The translations under genes were made by a program, and so were the position numbers. Below, piece after piece: positions 17,987 through 26,020 of a stretch of 64,000 bases of DNA (position 1 is its first letter; every line of letters begins with the position of its first letter). Origin of the DNA: Xanthomonas dyei (GTDB taxonomy: Bacteria; Pseudomonadota; Gammaproteobacteria; Xanthomonadales; Xanthomonadaceae); assembly GCF_002939865.1 (NCBI RefSeq), contig NZ_MDEE01000009.1:62001-126000 (forward strand), written 5' to 3'. Below the pieces are notes generated by a model, which was given only the letters and a program-made list of their open reading frames with translations, made no database searches and was not told the DNA's origin.

Positions 17987-18021
17987 CCAGCCCGCGACGA
18001 CCGCTCGTCGTCGCGGGCTGG
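17987..18021. repeat. Perfect 14-bp inverted repeat
   Basis: Arms CCAGCCCGCGACGA and TCGTCGCGGGCTGG surround a 7-nt loop. There is no T-run on either side, so it is not a standard terminator. It lies between dkgB and an interrupted gene. Confidence 0.8.
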
Positions 18022-18086
18022 TGAGCGACAGGCGGCGCTGCTACGGTGCCCGCACAGGGGGGTAGCCCGGTCACGGAGTCCTACCC

Positions 18087-18389
18087 ATGCACAGCGCAGC
18101 CGTTCTGACCCGCAACACCGTCAATGTCGACGCAGAGATCGCCTACTGGCGCGACGTCCATGCCGAAGGGCATCTGGGCGGCTATGCGTTTGCCGATTAG
18201 GCCCGCGTGCTGATGCTGGGTTACGACATCTACCTGGCGTATCCGCGTGCCACCGAAGCGCAGCTGTACCGGGTACTGCAGGATGCGTACTACCAGGACC
18301 AACCGCTACTGTCGGTGCCGTGGGACCAGGCGCGCTGGATCGTGCGACATGCCTGGCAACATCTGCAGGATACGAGCGTGCGGCACTGA
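18087..18389 (+). pseudogene. Conserved hypothetical gene interrupted by an in-frame TAG
   Basis: ATG 18087 opens a frame of 37 codons ending GGYAFAD, then TAG at 18198-18200, after which the same frame continues for 62 codons (ARVLMLGYDIYLAYPRATEA and on) to TGA at 18387. The sequence on both sides has one continuous, protein-like composition (acidic, rich in Tyr and Trp), so the simplest view is a ~100-residue protein broken by a single substitution of a Tyr codon. Family not recognised. A restart at GTG 18207 could give a 60-residue product. Confidence 0.65.
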
Positions 18390-18777
18390 AGGTACCGGTG
18401 GTTCGGCACAACACGAGAATTTTGCGGGCTGGACGGTCAGCGTGTTTCGATCAAGAAGCGCGTGCTGCGTGTTGTGCTTGAGCGCCATGTGCCCGCGATG
18501 AACTGCACACCGCCACGTTGTTTGATTTGGAAAAAGATATTTTTCGCGAGCCGCATCAAATCAGGCCGGGCCCGTAAGCGCGAATCAGCCGCCGTTTTAA
18601 GCGCGCGTGACGCTACAAACATCGAACACACGCTGGCGCGATAAGGCTGCTGACCACACCAATCGCACGCACCACACGGTGACACAGACGCACGGCCTGG
18701 CCCAGCGCACTACTCCGCAGCGTCATCAACCCGGTGACAGCTGGCCGCGCAGCAGCGCGCGGCATCTTGGGCAGCGA
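18390..18777. other. Gene-free region, locally AT-richer
   Basis: 388 bp with no supported gene. GC content drops around 18510-18570. An inverted pair GCACAACACG / CGTGTTGTGC lies at 18408-18417 and 18469-18478; its role is unclear. Confidence 0.4.
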
Positions 18778-19194
18778 TCAGTTCAACTGCCCCATCGCCA
18801 TCGCCTGCCGATCGATACGGTGCTTTTCGGCCAACGCCTGCATGCCTTGCAGCGTCGAGGCGATCAGGCTTGCGTAACGCAGCCGCCACAGGTTGGCGCG
18901 GTCGTTGTCGTCCTGTGTGCTGCCCAGCCCATCCAGCACCTGCGGCAAGCGGCGGTCTGCCAAGGCGGACGCGGCCAGATAAGGCTTCGGCGGTGCGATC
19001 ACATCCACCGGCGCGCGCCAGTCGTTGGCGACGTGGCGGGCGATGCCGGCCAGGTGCGACAACTGATGCATGCCGATCAGGGTTTCGTGCAGCATCTCGC
19101 GGCACGCCCATTGCCACAGCGCCACCTTTTCCGATGGGTCCTGGGCGATTTCGGTCAGCGCCAGGTCAACCTTTTCGATACGTGTGTCGAGCAT
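18778..19194 (-). CDS. Hypothetical protein, helical
   Basis: A 138-residue, largely helical cytoplasmic protein beginning MLDTRIEKVDLALTEIAQDP. It has no signal peptide or membrane span. Two Trp and several His fall in WQWACREMLHETLIGMHQLS, and the end is RIDRQAMAMGQLN. I do not recognise a family. ATG 19194 is preceded by GAGCTCGGCA, a weak ribosome site. It diverges from the DUF2884 gene. Confidence 0.6.
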   Translation of the reverse strand: MLDTRIEKVDLALTEIAQDPSEKVALWQWACREMLHETLIGMHQLSHLAGIARHVANDWRAPVDVIAPPKPYLAASALADRRLPQVLDGLGSTQDDNDRANLWRLRYASLIASTLQGMQALAEKHRIDRQAMAMGQLN

Positions 19195-19413
19195 TGCCGA
19201 GCTCCGATGCTGCTATGCAACATAATTCACACCATACGCCGTGAGAATCAAGTGAGCCAGTCGTTTGGATACCGTCATCGCGCCGATGCTCGACCCGGTT
19301 CACGCTTTGCGACGACCGCCGGTCGGAGCGGCACCGCCGGCACCCTGACTTCCTGCCCATGCAGCCCAGGCGACGCTGCGGGATGCTGCAAACCCCAGCC
19401 AGCGGTCACTCCC

Positions 19414-20214
19414 ATGCGCCTTGCCATCCTTGTGCCGCTGCTTGTGTTGGCGACCTGCGCTGCGCAGGCCGAGACCGCCAAGCCGCAACTGTCTTCGCGG
19501 CAATGCGAAGTCAGCACCTCCTACGACGTGCTGGCCGACAGCGGCGGCATCTGGCTGCGTCGCAAGCAGGGCGCGCCACGCGAAATTTTCTTTCACGGTG
19601 GCGAGCTCAATGTCGACCGTCAGGCGCAACCGGTCAGCACAGCGGATGCGCAACGGCTGCGCGAACTCGAACAACGCACCCGCGCGATGATGCCGGCGGT
19701 GACCTCCATCGCCCACTCGGTGGTCGACATCACCTTCGATGCGCTCGGCGGTGTGGTGCATGTGCTGTCCGGAAGCGCACGTCAGCAACGCAAGGTCGAG
19801 CAGTTGCGCACCGGCGCACTGGCGCAGGTGGATGGCAGCCTGGGGCGTGGGCGCTGGGAGCAGCAACTATTCGACGAGCGCTTCGAGGCCAGCGTCGAAG
19901 CCGCAGCCGAGGATCTGGCCGGCAGCCTCACCCGCAGCGTGATGTGGACGGTGATGACCGGCCGCGCTGCGCAGCTGGAACGCCGTGGCGCGGAACTGGA
20001 TGCGCGGCTGGAGCAGACCATGCAACAGCGCAATCAGGTGCTTGAGACACAGGCCCAGGCGGTGTGCGTGCATGCGCAGGCGCTGTATGCCATCCAGCAG
20101 GCGCTGGAATACCGCTTCCAGGGCGAACAGTTGCAGATGCTGGAACTCAACACGCCCGCGCCCAAGGGCGACGCACCGGTCTCTGTCAGCGTGGTTGCCG
20201 CCGCGGCGCATTGA
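19414..20214 (+). CDS. DUF2884 family exported protein (YggN-like)
   Basis: A 266-residue protein with a signal peptide (MRLAILVPLLVLATCAAQA, cleavage near residue 19). The mature part has the family features: early QCEVSTSYDVLAD, the GGELNVDRQAQPVS segment, and a long amphipathic C-terminal region. It matches E. coli YggN (DUF2884) in length and layout. The function is not established; it should be periplasmic. Start at ATG 19414 is fixed by the signal peptide. Confidence 0.82.
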   Translation: MRLAILVPLLVLATCAAQAETAKPQLSSRQCEVSTSYDVLADSGGIWLRRKQGAPREIFFHGGELNVDRQAQPVSTADAQRLRELEQRTRAMMPAVTSIAHSVVDITFDALGGVVHVLSGSARQQRKVEQLRTGALAQVDGSLGRGRWEQQLFDERFEASVEAAAEDLAGSLTRSVMWTVMTGRAAQLERRGAELDARLEQTMQQRNQVLETQAQAVCVHAQALYAIQQALEYRFQGEQLQMLELNTPAPKGDAPVSVSVVAAAAH

Positions 20215-20621
20215 ACGCGTCACCCGTGTGCTGGGTTTGCTCGTCCAGGACCATCGCCTGATGCGCCGTGTCTTCATTCGGAAGAGTCACGCGCTAGCGG
20301 AAAGTCGCGTGGCGATCGACCGCGTTTGACCCATTGCTGCCTGGCGCAGAAGCCAGTTGCGTCACGCATCCGACACCGCCTGCGGCTGTTCCAGCTCCAG
20401 CACGGCACGCAAGACGACGCACACACATACGCCCGATGCGGCCGCACCGGGCGTATCTGCTGTGGCAATCCACACTCACACGAGGGCACCGAGCCGCGGG
20501 CACACACCTCCACCCGGCTCACCGTGAAGTGACCGCGGCAGTTCTCTTTAAGGGTGTACTTTCGGCTGCCGAACGCGCCGTCAACAGGGGCTGACGAACA
20601 CCGAGCGGTCAACGACCACGG
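20215..20621. other. Gene-free convergent region
   Basis: 407 bp between two convergent genes. It holds an inverted repeat ACGCCCG ... CGGGCGT around 20429-20454, a possible bidirectional 3'-end structure without a T-run. No coding sequence is supported. Confidence 0.5.
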
Positions 20622-21653
20622 TTACTTGGCCAGATGCTGCTGCAACTCATCGCCCGCCTGACGGATGGCGGTGCGCACTGCCGGCACCTCGCTGAGCGCG
20701 TTGAGCAGGCCGTAATCGTGGATCAAGCCGTTGTAGCGGGTCACGGTGACGTCCACACCGGCCTGGTCCAGCTTGCGGCCGTAGGCTTCGCCTTCATCCC
20801 GCAACACATCCAGCTCGGCGGTCTGGATCAAGGTCGGCGGCAAGCCCTTGAGCTGCTCCACGCTGGCCTGCAACGGCGAGGCATAGATCTCGCGGCGCTG
20901 CTTCGGGTCGGTGGTGTAGCTGTCCCAGAACCAACGCATCATGTTGCGGCTGAGGAAATAGCCCTGCTGATACTGCTGGTAGGAGCCGTTGTCGAACGCG
21001 GCATCGGTCACCGGCCACAACAGCACTTGATAGCGGAGTGCCGGCGTGCCGGCCGCCTTCGCCTGCAAGGCCACCGAGGTCGCCATGTTGCCACCCACGC
21101 TGTTGCCGACCACCGCCAGGCGCGTGCCGTCCACGCCAAGCTCGGCGCCGTGCTCGGCAACCCACTTGGTGGCCGCATAAGCCTGGTGGATGGCGACCGG
21201 ATAACGCGCTTCCGGCGACGGGCTGTAGTCCACGTAGACCGCTGCCGCGCCCGAGGCGCGCGCCAGATCGCGGATCAGCCGCTCATGGGTGGGGAAATCT
21301 CCCAATACCCAGCCGCCGCCGTGGAAGAACATGAACACCGGCAAGGTCTTGCCGGCGCTGCCCGGCGGCTTGATCACCACCAGGCCGAGCGGCTTGCCGT
21401 CGACGGTGATGGTCTTGCGGGTGACCTCGGCGGCCGGCAGCGTGGCGCCGGCCTGCGCGTCCACCAGTATCTTGCGGGCCTGCTGCGGGGTGAGCTGCTC
21501 CATCGGCTTGCCGCCGGAGGAGTTGAGCGCGTCCAGGAAGGCCTGGACCTTGGGTGAGGCGGCCGGTGCGCTGGAATCGGTCGGCGCGGCAAGCGCGCCG
21601 CCGATTGCCGACGCCAACGTGCCAACCAACAGCAACGATGCGTAGGGTTTCAT
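20622..21653 (-). CDS. Exported alpha/beta hydrolase (HSL-type esterase) next to ohr
   Basis: A 343-residue protein with a signal peptide (MKPYASLLLVGTLASAIGGA to about residue 22). Its catalytic domain is of the hormone-sensitive-lipase group: oxyanion motif FFHGGGW (HGGG at 111-114), nucleophile elbow GNSVGG (Ser185), acid TAELDVLRDEG, and base GLIHDYG. It should hydrolyse short acyl esters in the periplasm. It starts 19 bp after the ohr stop on the same strand, and no terminator lies between them, so it is probably co-transcribed with ohr and induced by organic peroxides. Its product may handle esters from oxidised lipids, though this is inference. Confidence 0.9.
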   Translation of the reverse strand: MKPYASLLLVGTLASAIGGALAAPTDSSAPAASPKVQAFLDALNSSGGKPMEQLTPQQARKILVDAQAGATLPAAEVTRKTITVDGKPLGLVVIKPPGSAGKTLPVFMFFHGGGWVLGDFPTHERLIRDLARASGAAAVYVDYSPSPEARYPVAIHQAYAATKWVAEHGAELGVDGTRLAVVGNSVGGNMATSVALQAKAAGTPALRYQVLLWPVTDAAFDNGSYQQYQQGYFLSRNMMRWFWDSYTTDPKQRREIYASPLQASVEQLKGLPPTLIQTAELDVLRDEGEAYGRKLDQAGVDVTVTRYNGLIHDYGLLNALSEVPAVRTAIRQAGDELQQHLAK

Positions 21654-21672
21654 GGGGATGTCCGGGGTGGAA

Positions 21673-22101
21673 TCAGGCCAACGTCAGGGTGACGTCGATG
21701 TTGCCGCGGGTGGCATTGGAGTACGGGCAGACCTGGTGGGCCTTGTCGACCAACGCCTGCAGTTCGGCCTTGTCCATGCCCGGCACGGCAACGCGCAGTT
21801 CGACCGCGATGCCGAAGCCGCCAGGAATCTGGCCGATGCCGACGCTGCTGTCGATGCTGACTTCGCCCGGCAGCTTGAGCTTGTCCTGCGCGGCCACGGC
21901 CTTCATCGCACCGATGAAGCAGGCGGCGTAACCGGCAGCGAACAGCTGCTCCGGGTTGGTGCCGTCGCCGCCAGCGCCGCCGAGTTCGCGCGGGGTGGAC
22001 AGCTTGGCGTCCAGTGCATTGTCCGAAGACACGGCACGGCCTTCGCGGCCGCCGGTGGCAGTGGCGTGGGCGGTGTAGAGGATCTTTTCGGGTGAGGCCA
22101 T
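21673..22101 (-). CDS. ohr: Organic hydroperoxide resistance protein
   Basis: A 142-residue OsmC/Ohr-fold thiol peroxidase that reduces organic hydroperoxides, using lipoylated proteins as reductant in related species. The two redox cysteines are present at Cys61 (AACFIGAMK) and Cys125 ([11 protein letters not shown]), with Arg19 and Glu51 also in the known active-site positions. ohrR lies 99 bp upstream on the same strand. The intergenic stretch holds a perfect 8-bp-arm palindrome, a strong candidate OhrR operator. Confidence 0.97.
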   Translation of the reverse strand: MASPEKILYTAHATATGGREGRAVSSDNALDAKLSTPRELGGAGGDGTNPEQLFAAGYAACFIGAMKAVAAQDKLKLPGEVSIDSSVGIGQIPGGFGIAVELRVAVPGMDKAELQALVDKAHQVCPYSNATRGNIDVTLTLA

Positions 22102-22150
22102 GGTGGTTCTCCTGAGTGAGCGCAGTGCGCGGTTAACAAATTGTTAGCGA

Positions 22151-22170
22151 TTAAATAGTGTGCTATTTAA
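22151..22170 (-). promoter_or_regulatory. Candidate OhrR operator in front of ohr
   Basis: TTAAATAGTGTGCTATTTAA has perfect 8-bp arms around TGTG. A near copy (TTACATAG-CGCA-CTATTTAA) lies in front of ohrR. Both lie where a repressor would block the ohr and ohrR promoters. Confidence 0.8.
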
Positions 22171-22200
22171 CGAATCAAGCGATTGGATGCGAGGACAGGC

Positions 22201-22662
22201 TTATCCCGCACCCAGGCTGGAGCGTAGCTTTTCCAGTTCCTGCTTGAGTTGACGCAGTTCGTCCAACGAGCAGGCCGAGGCGCAAAACACCTGCTCCGGC
22301 ACGCGGCCGGCCTTGCTGCGCAGCGCGCGCCCGGCATCGGTCAGCGCAATGATGACCTGGCGCTCGTCGCTGACGGCGCGCGTACGGGTGACCAGGCCCG
22401 CGCTCTGTAGCCGCTTGAGCAGCGGCGTCAGCGTGGCCGAATCCAGATACAGCCGCTCGCCAATTTCCGACACGCTGCGGCTATCGGTCTCCCACAGCAC
22501 CAGCATCACCAGGTACTGCGGATAGGTCAGGTCCAGATCCTTCAGCAGCCCGCGGTAGAGCTTGTGCATCGCCAGGTTGGCCGAATACAGCGCGAAGCAC
22601 AGCTGGTTATCCAGCTGCAGCAGGGCATTGGTGCGGTCGTTGGTGGCGGTGACAGTGTCCAT
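22201..22662 (-). CDS. ohrR: Organic hydroperoxide sensor, MarR family
   Basis: A 153-residue winged-helix repressor. Cys22 (DNQLCFAL) is the peroxide-sensing residue and Cys127 (VFCASAC) its disulfide partner; the length and both positions equal those reported for Xanthomonas OhrR of the two-Cys class. A third cysteine is at 131. The recognition helix region reads [15 protein letters not shown] and the wing [12 protein letters not shown]. It represses itself and ohr; oxidation releases DNA. ATG 22662 is set by these residue numbers. Palindromes flank the gene on both sides. Confidence 0.97.
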   Translation of the reverse strand: MDTVTATNDRTNALLQLDNQLCFALYSANLAMHKLYRGLLKDLDLTYPQYLVMLVLWETDSRSVSEIGERLYLDSATLTPLLKRLQSAGLVTRTRAVSDERQVIIALTDAGRALRSKAGRVPEQVFCASACSLDELRQLKQELEKLRSSLGAG

Positions 22663-22672
22663 GGGCTGCAAT

Positions 22673-22692
22673 TTACATAGCGCACTATTTAA
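22673..22692 (-). promoter_or_regulatory. Candidate OhrR operator in front of ohrR
   Basis: TTACATAGCGCACTATTTAA shares its arms with the operator at 22151-22170, with one arm mismatch, and lies 11 bp upstream of the ohrR start. This fits autoregulation. Confidence 0.75.
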
Positions 22693-22986
22693 TTGCAAGC
22701 GATTTTTTGAAATTAGTTTGCCATGGATTGCTGGAGCCTTGTCGCCATACGTTCGTCTGGCCCCTACCGGCGCCTGTCGACACCGGCAGGCCAGGTCTTG
22801 GCATGGCTCGACGCGATGGCGTGGCGTTCGTTCTGCCGATGGATGGCGAACGTGCCCAGCGCAACCTGGCTGTCGCCGTCGTTGCGCCGTTCGATCGCTG
22901 CAGACAGCGTCACGGCCATGCCGTCATGCAGCCAGTGGCTGGCAGGAACAGGTCATCCGGCATGACAGGCGGCAGCATCGGCTGGC

Positions 22987-23021
22987 GGGTCACAGGTCAC
23001 GGGTCACGGGTCACGGGTCAC
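22987..23021 (+). repeat. Tandem heptamer repeat, GGGTCAC x 5
   Basis: Five consecutive units, the second being AGGTCAC. The repeat is outside any supported gene. Confidence 0.9.
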
Positions 23022-23142
23022 GGGTAGATAGGCAACCATGGCATCTCGTTCAACAACGCGCCGCCGCCAAACTGGCTCTACCCGCACACTTCTTCGATGG
23101 CGCCGATCTTGTAGCGCCCCGGCGCAGGACGCGCGTGCGCGC

Positions 23143-24237
23143 TCACGCCCGATGCGCAGTGGCCAGATACTCGGCGCTCTGCATTTCGATCAAACGCGAG
23201 GCGGTGCGCTCGAAGGCACCGGCCAGGCGCTGGCCGCTGTACAACGCTGGCGGTGCATCCTGCGCGGTGCAGACCAGATTGACGTGGCGGTCGTATAGCT
23301 CGTCGATCAGGTTGACGAAGCGCCGCGCGGCATCCTCGTTCATGCGATCGAAATGCGGAATGCCACCCAGCAACACGGTGGTGAATTCGCGGGCGATCTC
23401 GATGTAATCGGCCGGGCCGCGCGGGCCTTCGCACAGCGCAGCAAAGTCGAACCAGGCGATGCTCTTGCCGCGCGCGCGCACCGGGATCTTGCGCGCTTCG
23501 ATTTCGATATTGCCGCCGCGTGCCTCGGCATTGCCGCTCAACTCGCTCCAGCGCTGCAGCAGCCAGTCGTCGGCCTGCACATCCAGCGGCGCGCGATACA
23601 CCGGTGAGCGCGTGAGTGCGCGCATGCGGTAATCCTCGGTGCCTTCGGCGTAGAGCTCCACGCAGAATTTCTGCAGCAGCCCGATCGCCGGCATGAAGCT
23701 GTCGCGCTGCAGGCCGTTGGCGTAGAGGTTTTCCGGTGCGGTGTTGGAGGTGGTCACCAGGGTCACGCCTTCGGCGAACAGGCGCTCCAGCAGGCGCGCC
23801 AGCAACATCGCATCGCCGATGTCGGTGACGAAGAATTCGTCCAGCACCAGCACGCGCAGATTCTCGCGCCATTGCTGGGCGATCTTGGCCAATGGATCGC
23901 TTTGCCCGGCGTGTTCGCGCAACTGCTCGTGCACGCCGCGCATGAAACGGTGGAAGTGCGTGCGGTATTTCTGTTTGATCGGCAGGCCGTCGTAGAACAG
24001 ATCGACCAGGAAGGTCTTGCCGCGCCCCACGCCACCCCAGAAATACAGGCCGCGCACCGGCTCGGGCTTTTTCCAGAACGCCGACAGCCGGTCCAGCCAG
24101 CCGTCCTGCGCGCTGTCCACCAAGGCCTCGTGGATCCGGTCCAGCTCCGCCAGTGCCGCCTGCTGCGCAGGATCGGCGCGCCAGTCGCCGCGTTGTACGC
24201 CGGCGGCGTAGCGCTGCGACGGGGTCATCTCACTCAT
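23143..24237 (-). CDS. zapE: Cell-division ATPase ZapE (AFG1-like)
   Basis: A 364-residue AFG1/ZapE P-loop ATPase. Walker A is GGVGRGKT (residues 68-75) and Walker B LVLDEF (130-135). The family-specific HFHRFMRGVH, TSNTAPENLYANGLQR and LGGIPHFDRMNEDAARRF segments are all seen. ZapE associates with the FtsZ ring at constriction in E. coli; the mitochondrial relative Afg1 aids respiratory complexes. ATG 24237 follows GGAGAAGGTA. The next gene on the same strand, an alpha/beta hydrolase, ends 78 bp upstream. Confidence 0.95.
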   Translation of the reverse strand: MSEMTPSQRYAAGVQRGDWRADPAQQAALAELDRIHEALVDSAQDGWLDRLSAFWKKPEPVRGLYFWGGVGRGKTFLVDLFYDGLPIKQKYRTHFHRFMRGVHEQLREHAGQSDPLAKIAQQWRENLRVLVLDEFFVTDIGDAMLLARLLERLFAEGVTLVTTSNTAPENLYANGLQRDSFMPAIGLLQKFCVELYAEGTEDYRMRALTRSPVYRAPLDVQADDWLLQRWSELSGNAEARGGNIEIEARKIPVRARGKSIAWFDFAALCEGPRGPADYIEIAREFTTVLLGGIPHFDRMNEDAARRFVNLIDELYDRHVNLVCTAQDAPPALYSGQRLAGAFERTASRLIEMQSAEYLATAHRA

Positions 24238-24315
24238 TACCTTCTCCGCGGGCCGGCTGCTGCCCTGCCCGCTCAACGGCGCATCGCCAGGCGATACGCG
24301 TGGTCCATGCCGCGG

Positions 24316-24978
24316 TCAGACAGCGGCCGGCAACCAGCGCCGGACACCATGCTGGATCGCACCGCGCAGGTCGATCAATTTGCGGTGGAAGAAGTGGCTG
24401 GTGTCGGGCATGCGCACCAGCTCGGGCTGCTGCTCCAGGGTGTCCAGCCAGGCGTACACCGCCTGCGGGTCGACGATTTCGTCGGCATCGCCCTGCACCA
24501 CCAACCACTGCGCCGGCGGTTGCACGTCGCTGAAATCCCAGCGTCCGGCCGGCGGTGCGATCGAGATCAGCACCTGCGGCGCCAGCGCGCGGGCAGCACG
24601 CAACGACACATACGCACCGAAGCTGAAGCCGCCCAGCCAGAGCGTGTCGCCGGGCCGCTGCGCACGCACCCAATCGGCCACCGCGCGCAGATCGTCCTGC
24701 TCGCCGTCGCCGTGATCGAAGCTGCCGGCCGAGGTGCCCACGCTGCGGAAATTGAAACGCACCACGGCGATGCCAAGCTCGCGCAGCGCGCGCGCGGCCA
24801 TGGTGACGACCTTGTTGTGCATGCTGCCGCCCTCGGTGGAGAGCGGGTGGCAGAAAATAGCGGTGACCGGCTGGGCGACAACGTCCGGCTCGGGCAGGTC
24901 GACCGCGACATCGAGCGGACCGACCGGCCCGTCCAGCGTCAACGCTGCCGATTCGGTGGGAAATGGAGGATTGGACAT
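24316..24978 (-). CDS. Alpha/beta hydrolase (COG2945-type)
   Basis: A 220-residue small serine hydrolase. It has AIFCHPLSTEGGSMHNKVV, the nucleophile elbow LGGFSFGAYVSL, an acid residue in QGDADEIVD, and the catalytic His in TSHFFHRKL. These match the YpfH/COG2945 esterase group, whose natural substrates are unknown. ATG 24978 has GAGGGC just upstream. It is divergent from the DMT transporter gene, only 66 bp away, so the promoters must be tightly packed. Confidence 0.85.
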   Translation of the reverse strand: MSNPPFPTESAALTLDGPVGPLDVAVDLPEPDVVAQPVTAIFCHPLSTEGGSMHNKVVTMAARALRELGIAVVRFNFRSVGTSAGSFDHGDGEQDDLRAVADWVRAQRPGDTLWLGGFSFGAYVSLRAARALAPQVLISIAPPAGRWDFSDVQPPAQWLVVQGDADEIVDPQAVYAWLDTLEQQPELVRMPDTSHFFHRKLIDLRGAIQHGVRRWLPAAV

Positions 24979-25044
24979 GCCCTCATAATAGCCGCCCCGC
25001 CGGCCGCGTTCATCGCCCTGCCTGCACACTTCGTTGCGTTGCCC

Positions 25045-25920
25045 ATGCATTTTCTGCTGTTTGCCGTTGTCTGCAGTGTTTTGGTGTCGGTGGTTCTCAA
25101 GCTGCTGCCGCACTATCGCGTGGACGCTGCGCAGGCGATCACCTGGAACTACGCCACCGCCGCGCTGCTGGCATGGCTGACCCTGCATCCGGCACTGGAC
25201 ACGCTGCGCGCCCCGACCATGCCCTGGCTGGCATTGTTTGCATTGGCGGGGGCATTGCCTTCGATTTTCATGCTGCTGGCACGCGCGGTGGCCACCGCCG
25301 GCATCGTACGTACCGATATTGCACAACGGCTGTCGCTCCTGCTCTCGCTGGCAGCGGCTTTCACCCTGTTTGGCGAGCCGGTCAACGGCTGGAAGCTGGC
25401 TGGACTGGGCCTTGGACTGCTGGCCATCGTCTGCATCCTGCAACGGCCACGTCACGACGGCGGTGCAGATGCGGCGCCGCCGTCGATCGGCTGGCCGTGG
25501 CTGGCGGGGGTGTGGATGGGCTTTGCCCTCATCGATCTGCTGCTCAAGCACATCGCACAGGCCGGTACGCCGTCGTTGACGTCATTGACGCTGTGCTTTG
25601 CGCTGGCATTTGTGCTGATGCTTGGCGTTCAATGCATCCGCCGCGATCGTGTTGCGCGTCTGAGCTTTCGAAACCTGCTCGCCGGCGTACTCATCGGCGC
25701 GCTCAATTTCGGCAACATCCTGTGTTACGTGCGCGCCCATCAGCTGCTGCCGCATAGCCCGGCCACCGTCTTCGCCAGCATGAATCTGGGCGTGGTCATC
25801 CTGGGAGCGCTCGTGGGCAACTTGGGGTTTGGCGAGCGGATCGGCCGGCGTGGGTGGATGGGGCTGCTGTTGGCGGCCCCGGCGATTGCTGCCATTGCCT
25901 GGGGGATGCATTTGAGCTGA
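25045..25920 (+). CDS. EamA/DMT-family transporter
   Basis: A 291-residue membrane protein with about ten hydrophobic segments in two halves, as in drug/metabolite transporters. The first span is FLLFAVVCSVLVSVVLKLL. SLLLSLAAAFTLFGEPVNGW and later SPATVFASMNLGVVILGALV are the two pseudo-repeat regions where EamA proteins carry conserved Pro and Glu. The substrate cannot be read. Start at ATG 25045 is the nearest before the first span. Confidence 0.85.
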   Translation: MHFLLFAVVCSVLVSVVLKLLPHYRVDAAQAITWNYATAALLAWLTLHPALDTLRAPTMPWLALFALAGALPSIFMLLARAVATAGIVRTDIAQRLSLLLSLAAAFTLFGEPVNGWKLAGLGLGLLAIVCILQRPRHDGGADAAPPSIGWPWLAGVWMGFALIDLLLKHIAQAGTPSLTSLTLCFALAFVLMLGVQCIRRDRVARLSFRNLLAGVLIGALNFGNILCYVRAHQLLPHSPATVFASMNLGVVILGALVGNLGFGERIGRRGWMGLLLAAPAIAAIAWGMHLS

Positions 25921-25928
25921 TAAGCGCT

Positions 25929-25953
25929 TTCGGCTGGCGCGACGCTGGTTCGC
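25929..25953 (+). promoter_or_regulatory. PIP box (HrpX-binding site)
   Basis: TTCGG-N15-TTCGC fits the plant-inducible-promoter consensus TTCGB-N15-TTCGB. A -10-like TATTCT (fits YANNNT) begins 32 nt after the box, at 25986-25991, the spacing typical of active PIP-box promoters. The downstream gene starts at 26021. Confidence 0.85.
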
Positions 25954-25985
25954 AACTCGCCTCTGCGGGAGGTTGCAGCACTGGC

Positions 25986-25991
25986 TATTCT
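25986..25991 (+). promoter_or_regulatory. -10 element of the PIP-box promoter
   Basis: TATTCT, matching YANNNT, lies 32 nt downstream of the PIP box and about 30 nt before the start codon. Confidence 0.7.
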
Positions 25992-26020
25992 GAGAGCAGG
26001 TCCAGCAAAGGGAGTGTGTG

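Larger units (their letters stand above)
22663..23142. other. Gene-free region between ohrR and zapE
   Basis: 480 bp. The left end holds the ohrR operator/promoter, and 22987-23021 holds a heptamer tandem repeat. Open frames here have no protein-like composition and no ribosome sites. Confidence 0.6.

Noticed and set aside
18607..19413. N-terminal extension of the DUF2884 protein
   Set aside because: The extension is antisense to another gene and lacks conserved sequence; the signal peptide beginning at 19414 fixes the start.
22987..23021. Possible small CRISPR-like array at the GGGTCAC repeat
   Set aside because: The units are 7 bp and contiguous, with no spacers; it is a simple tandem repeat.
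23872..25044. N-terminal extension of the DMT transporter
   Set aside because: It runs antisense through zapE and the hydrolase gene; the membrane protein clearly starts at 25045.
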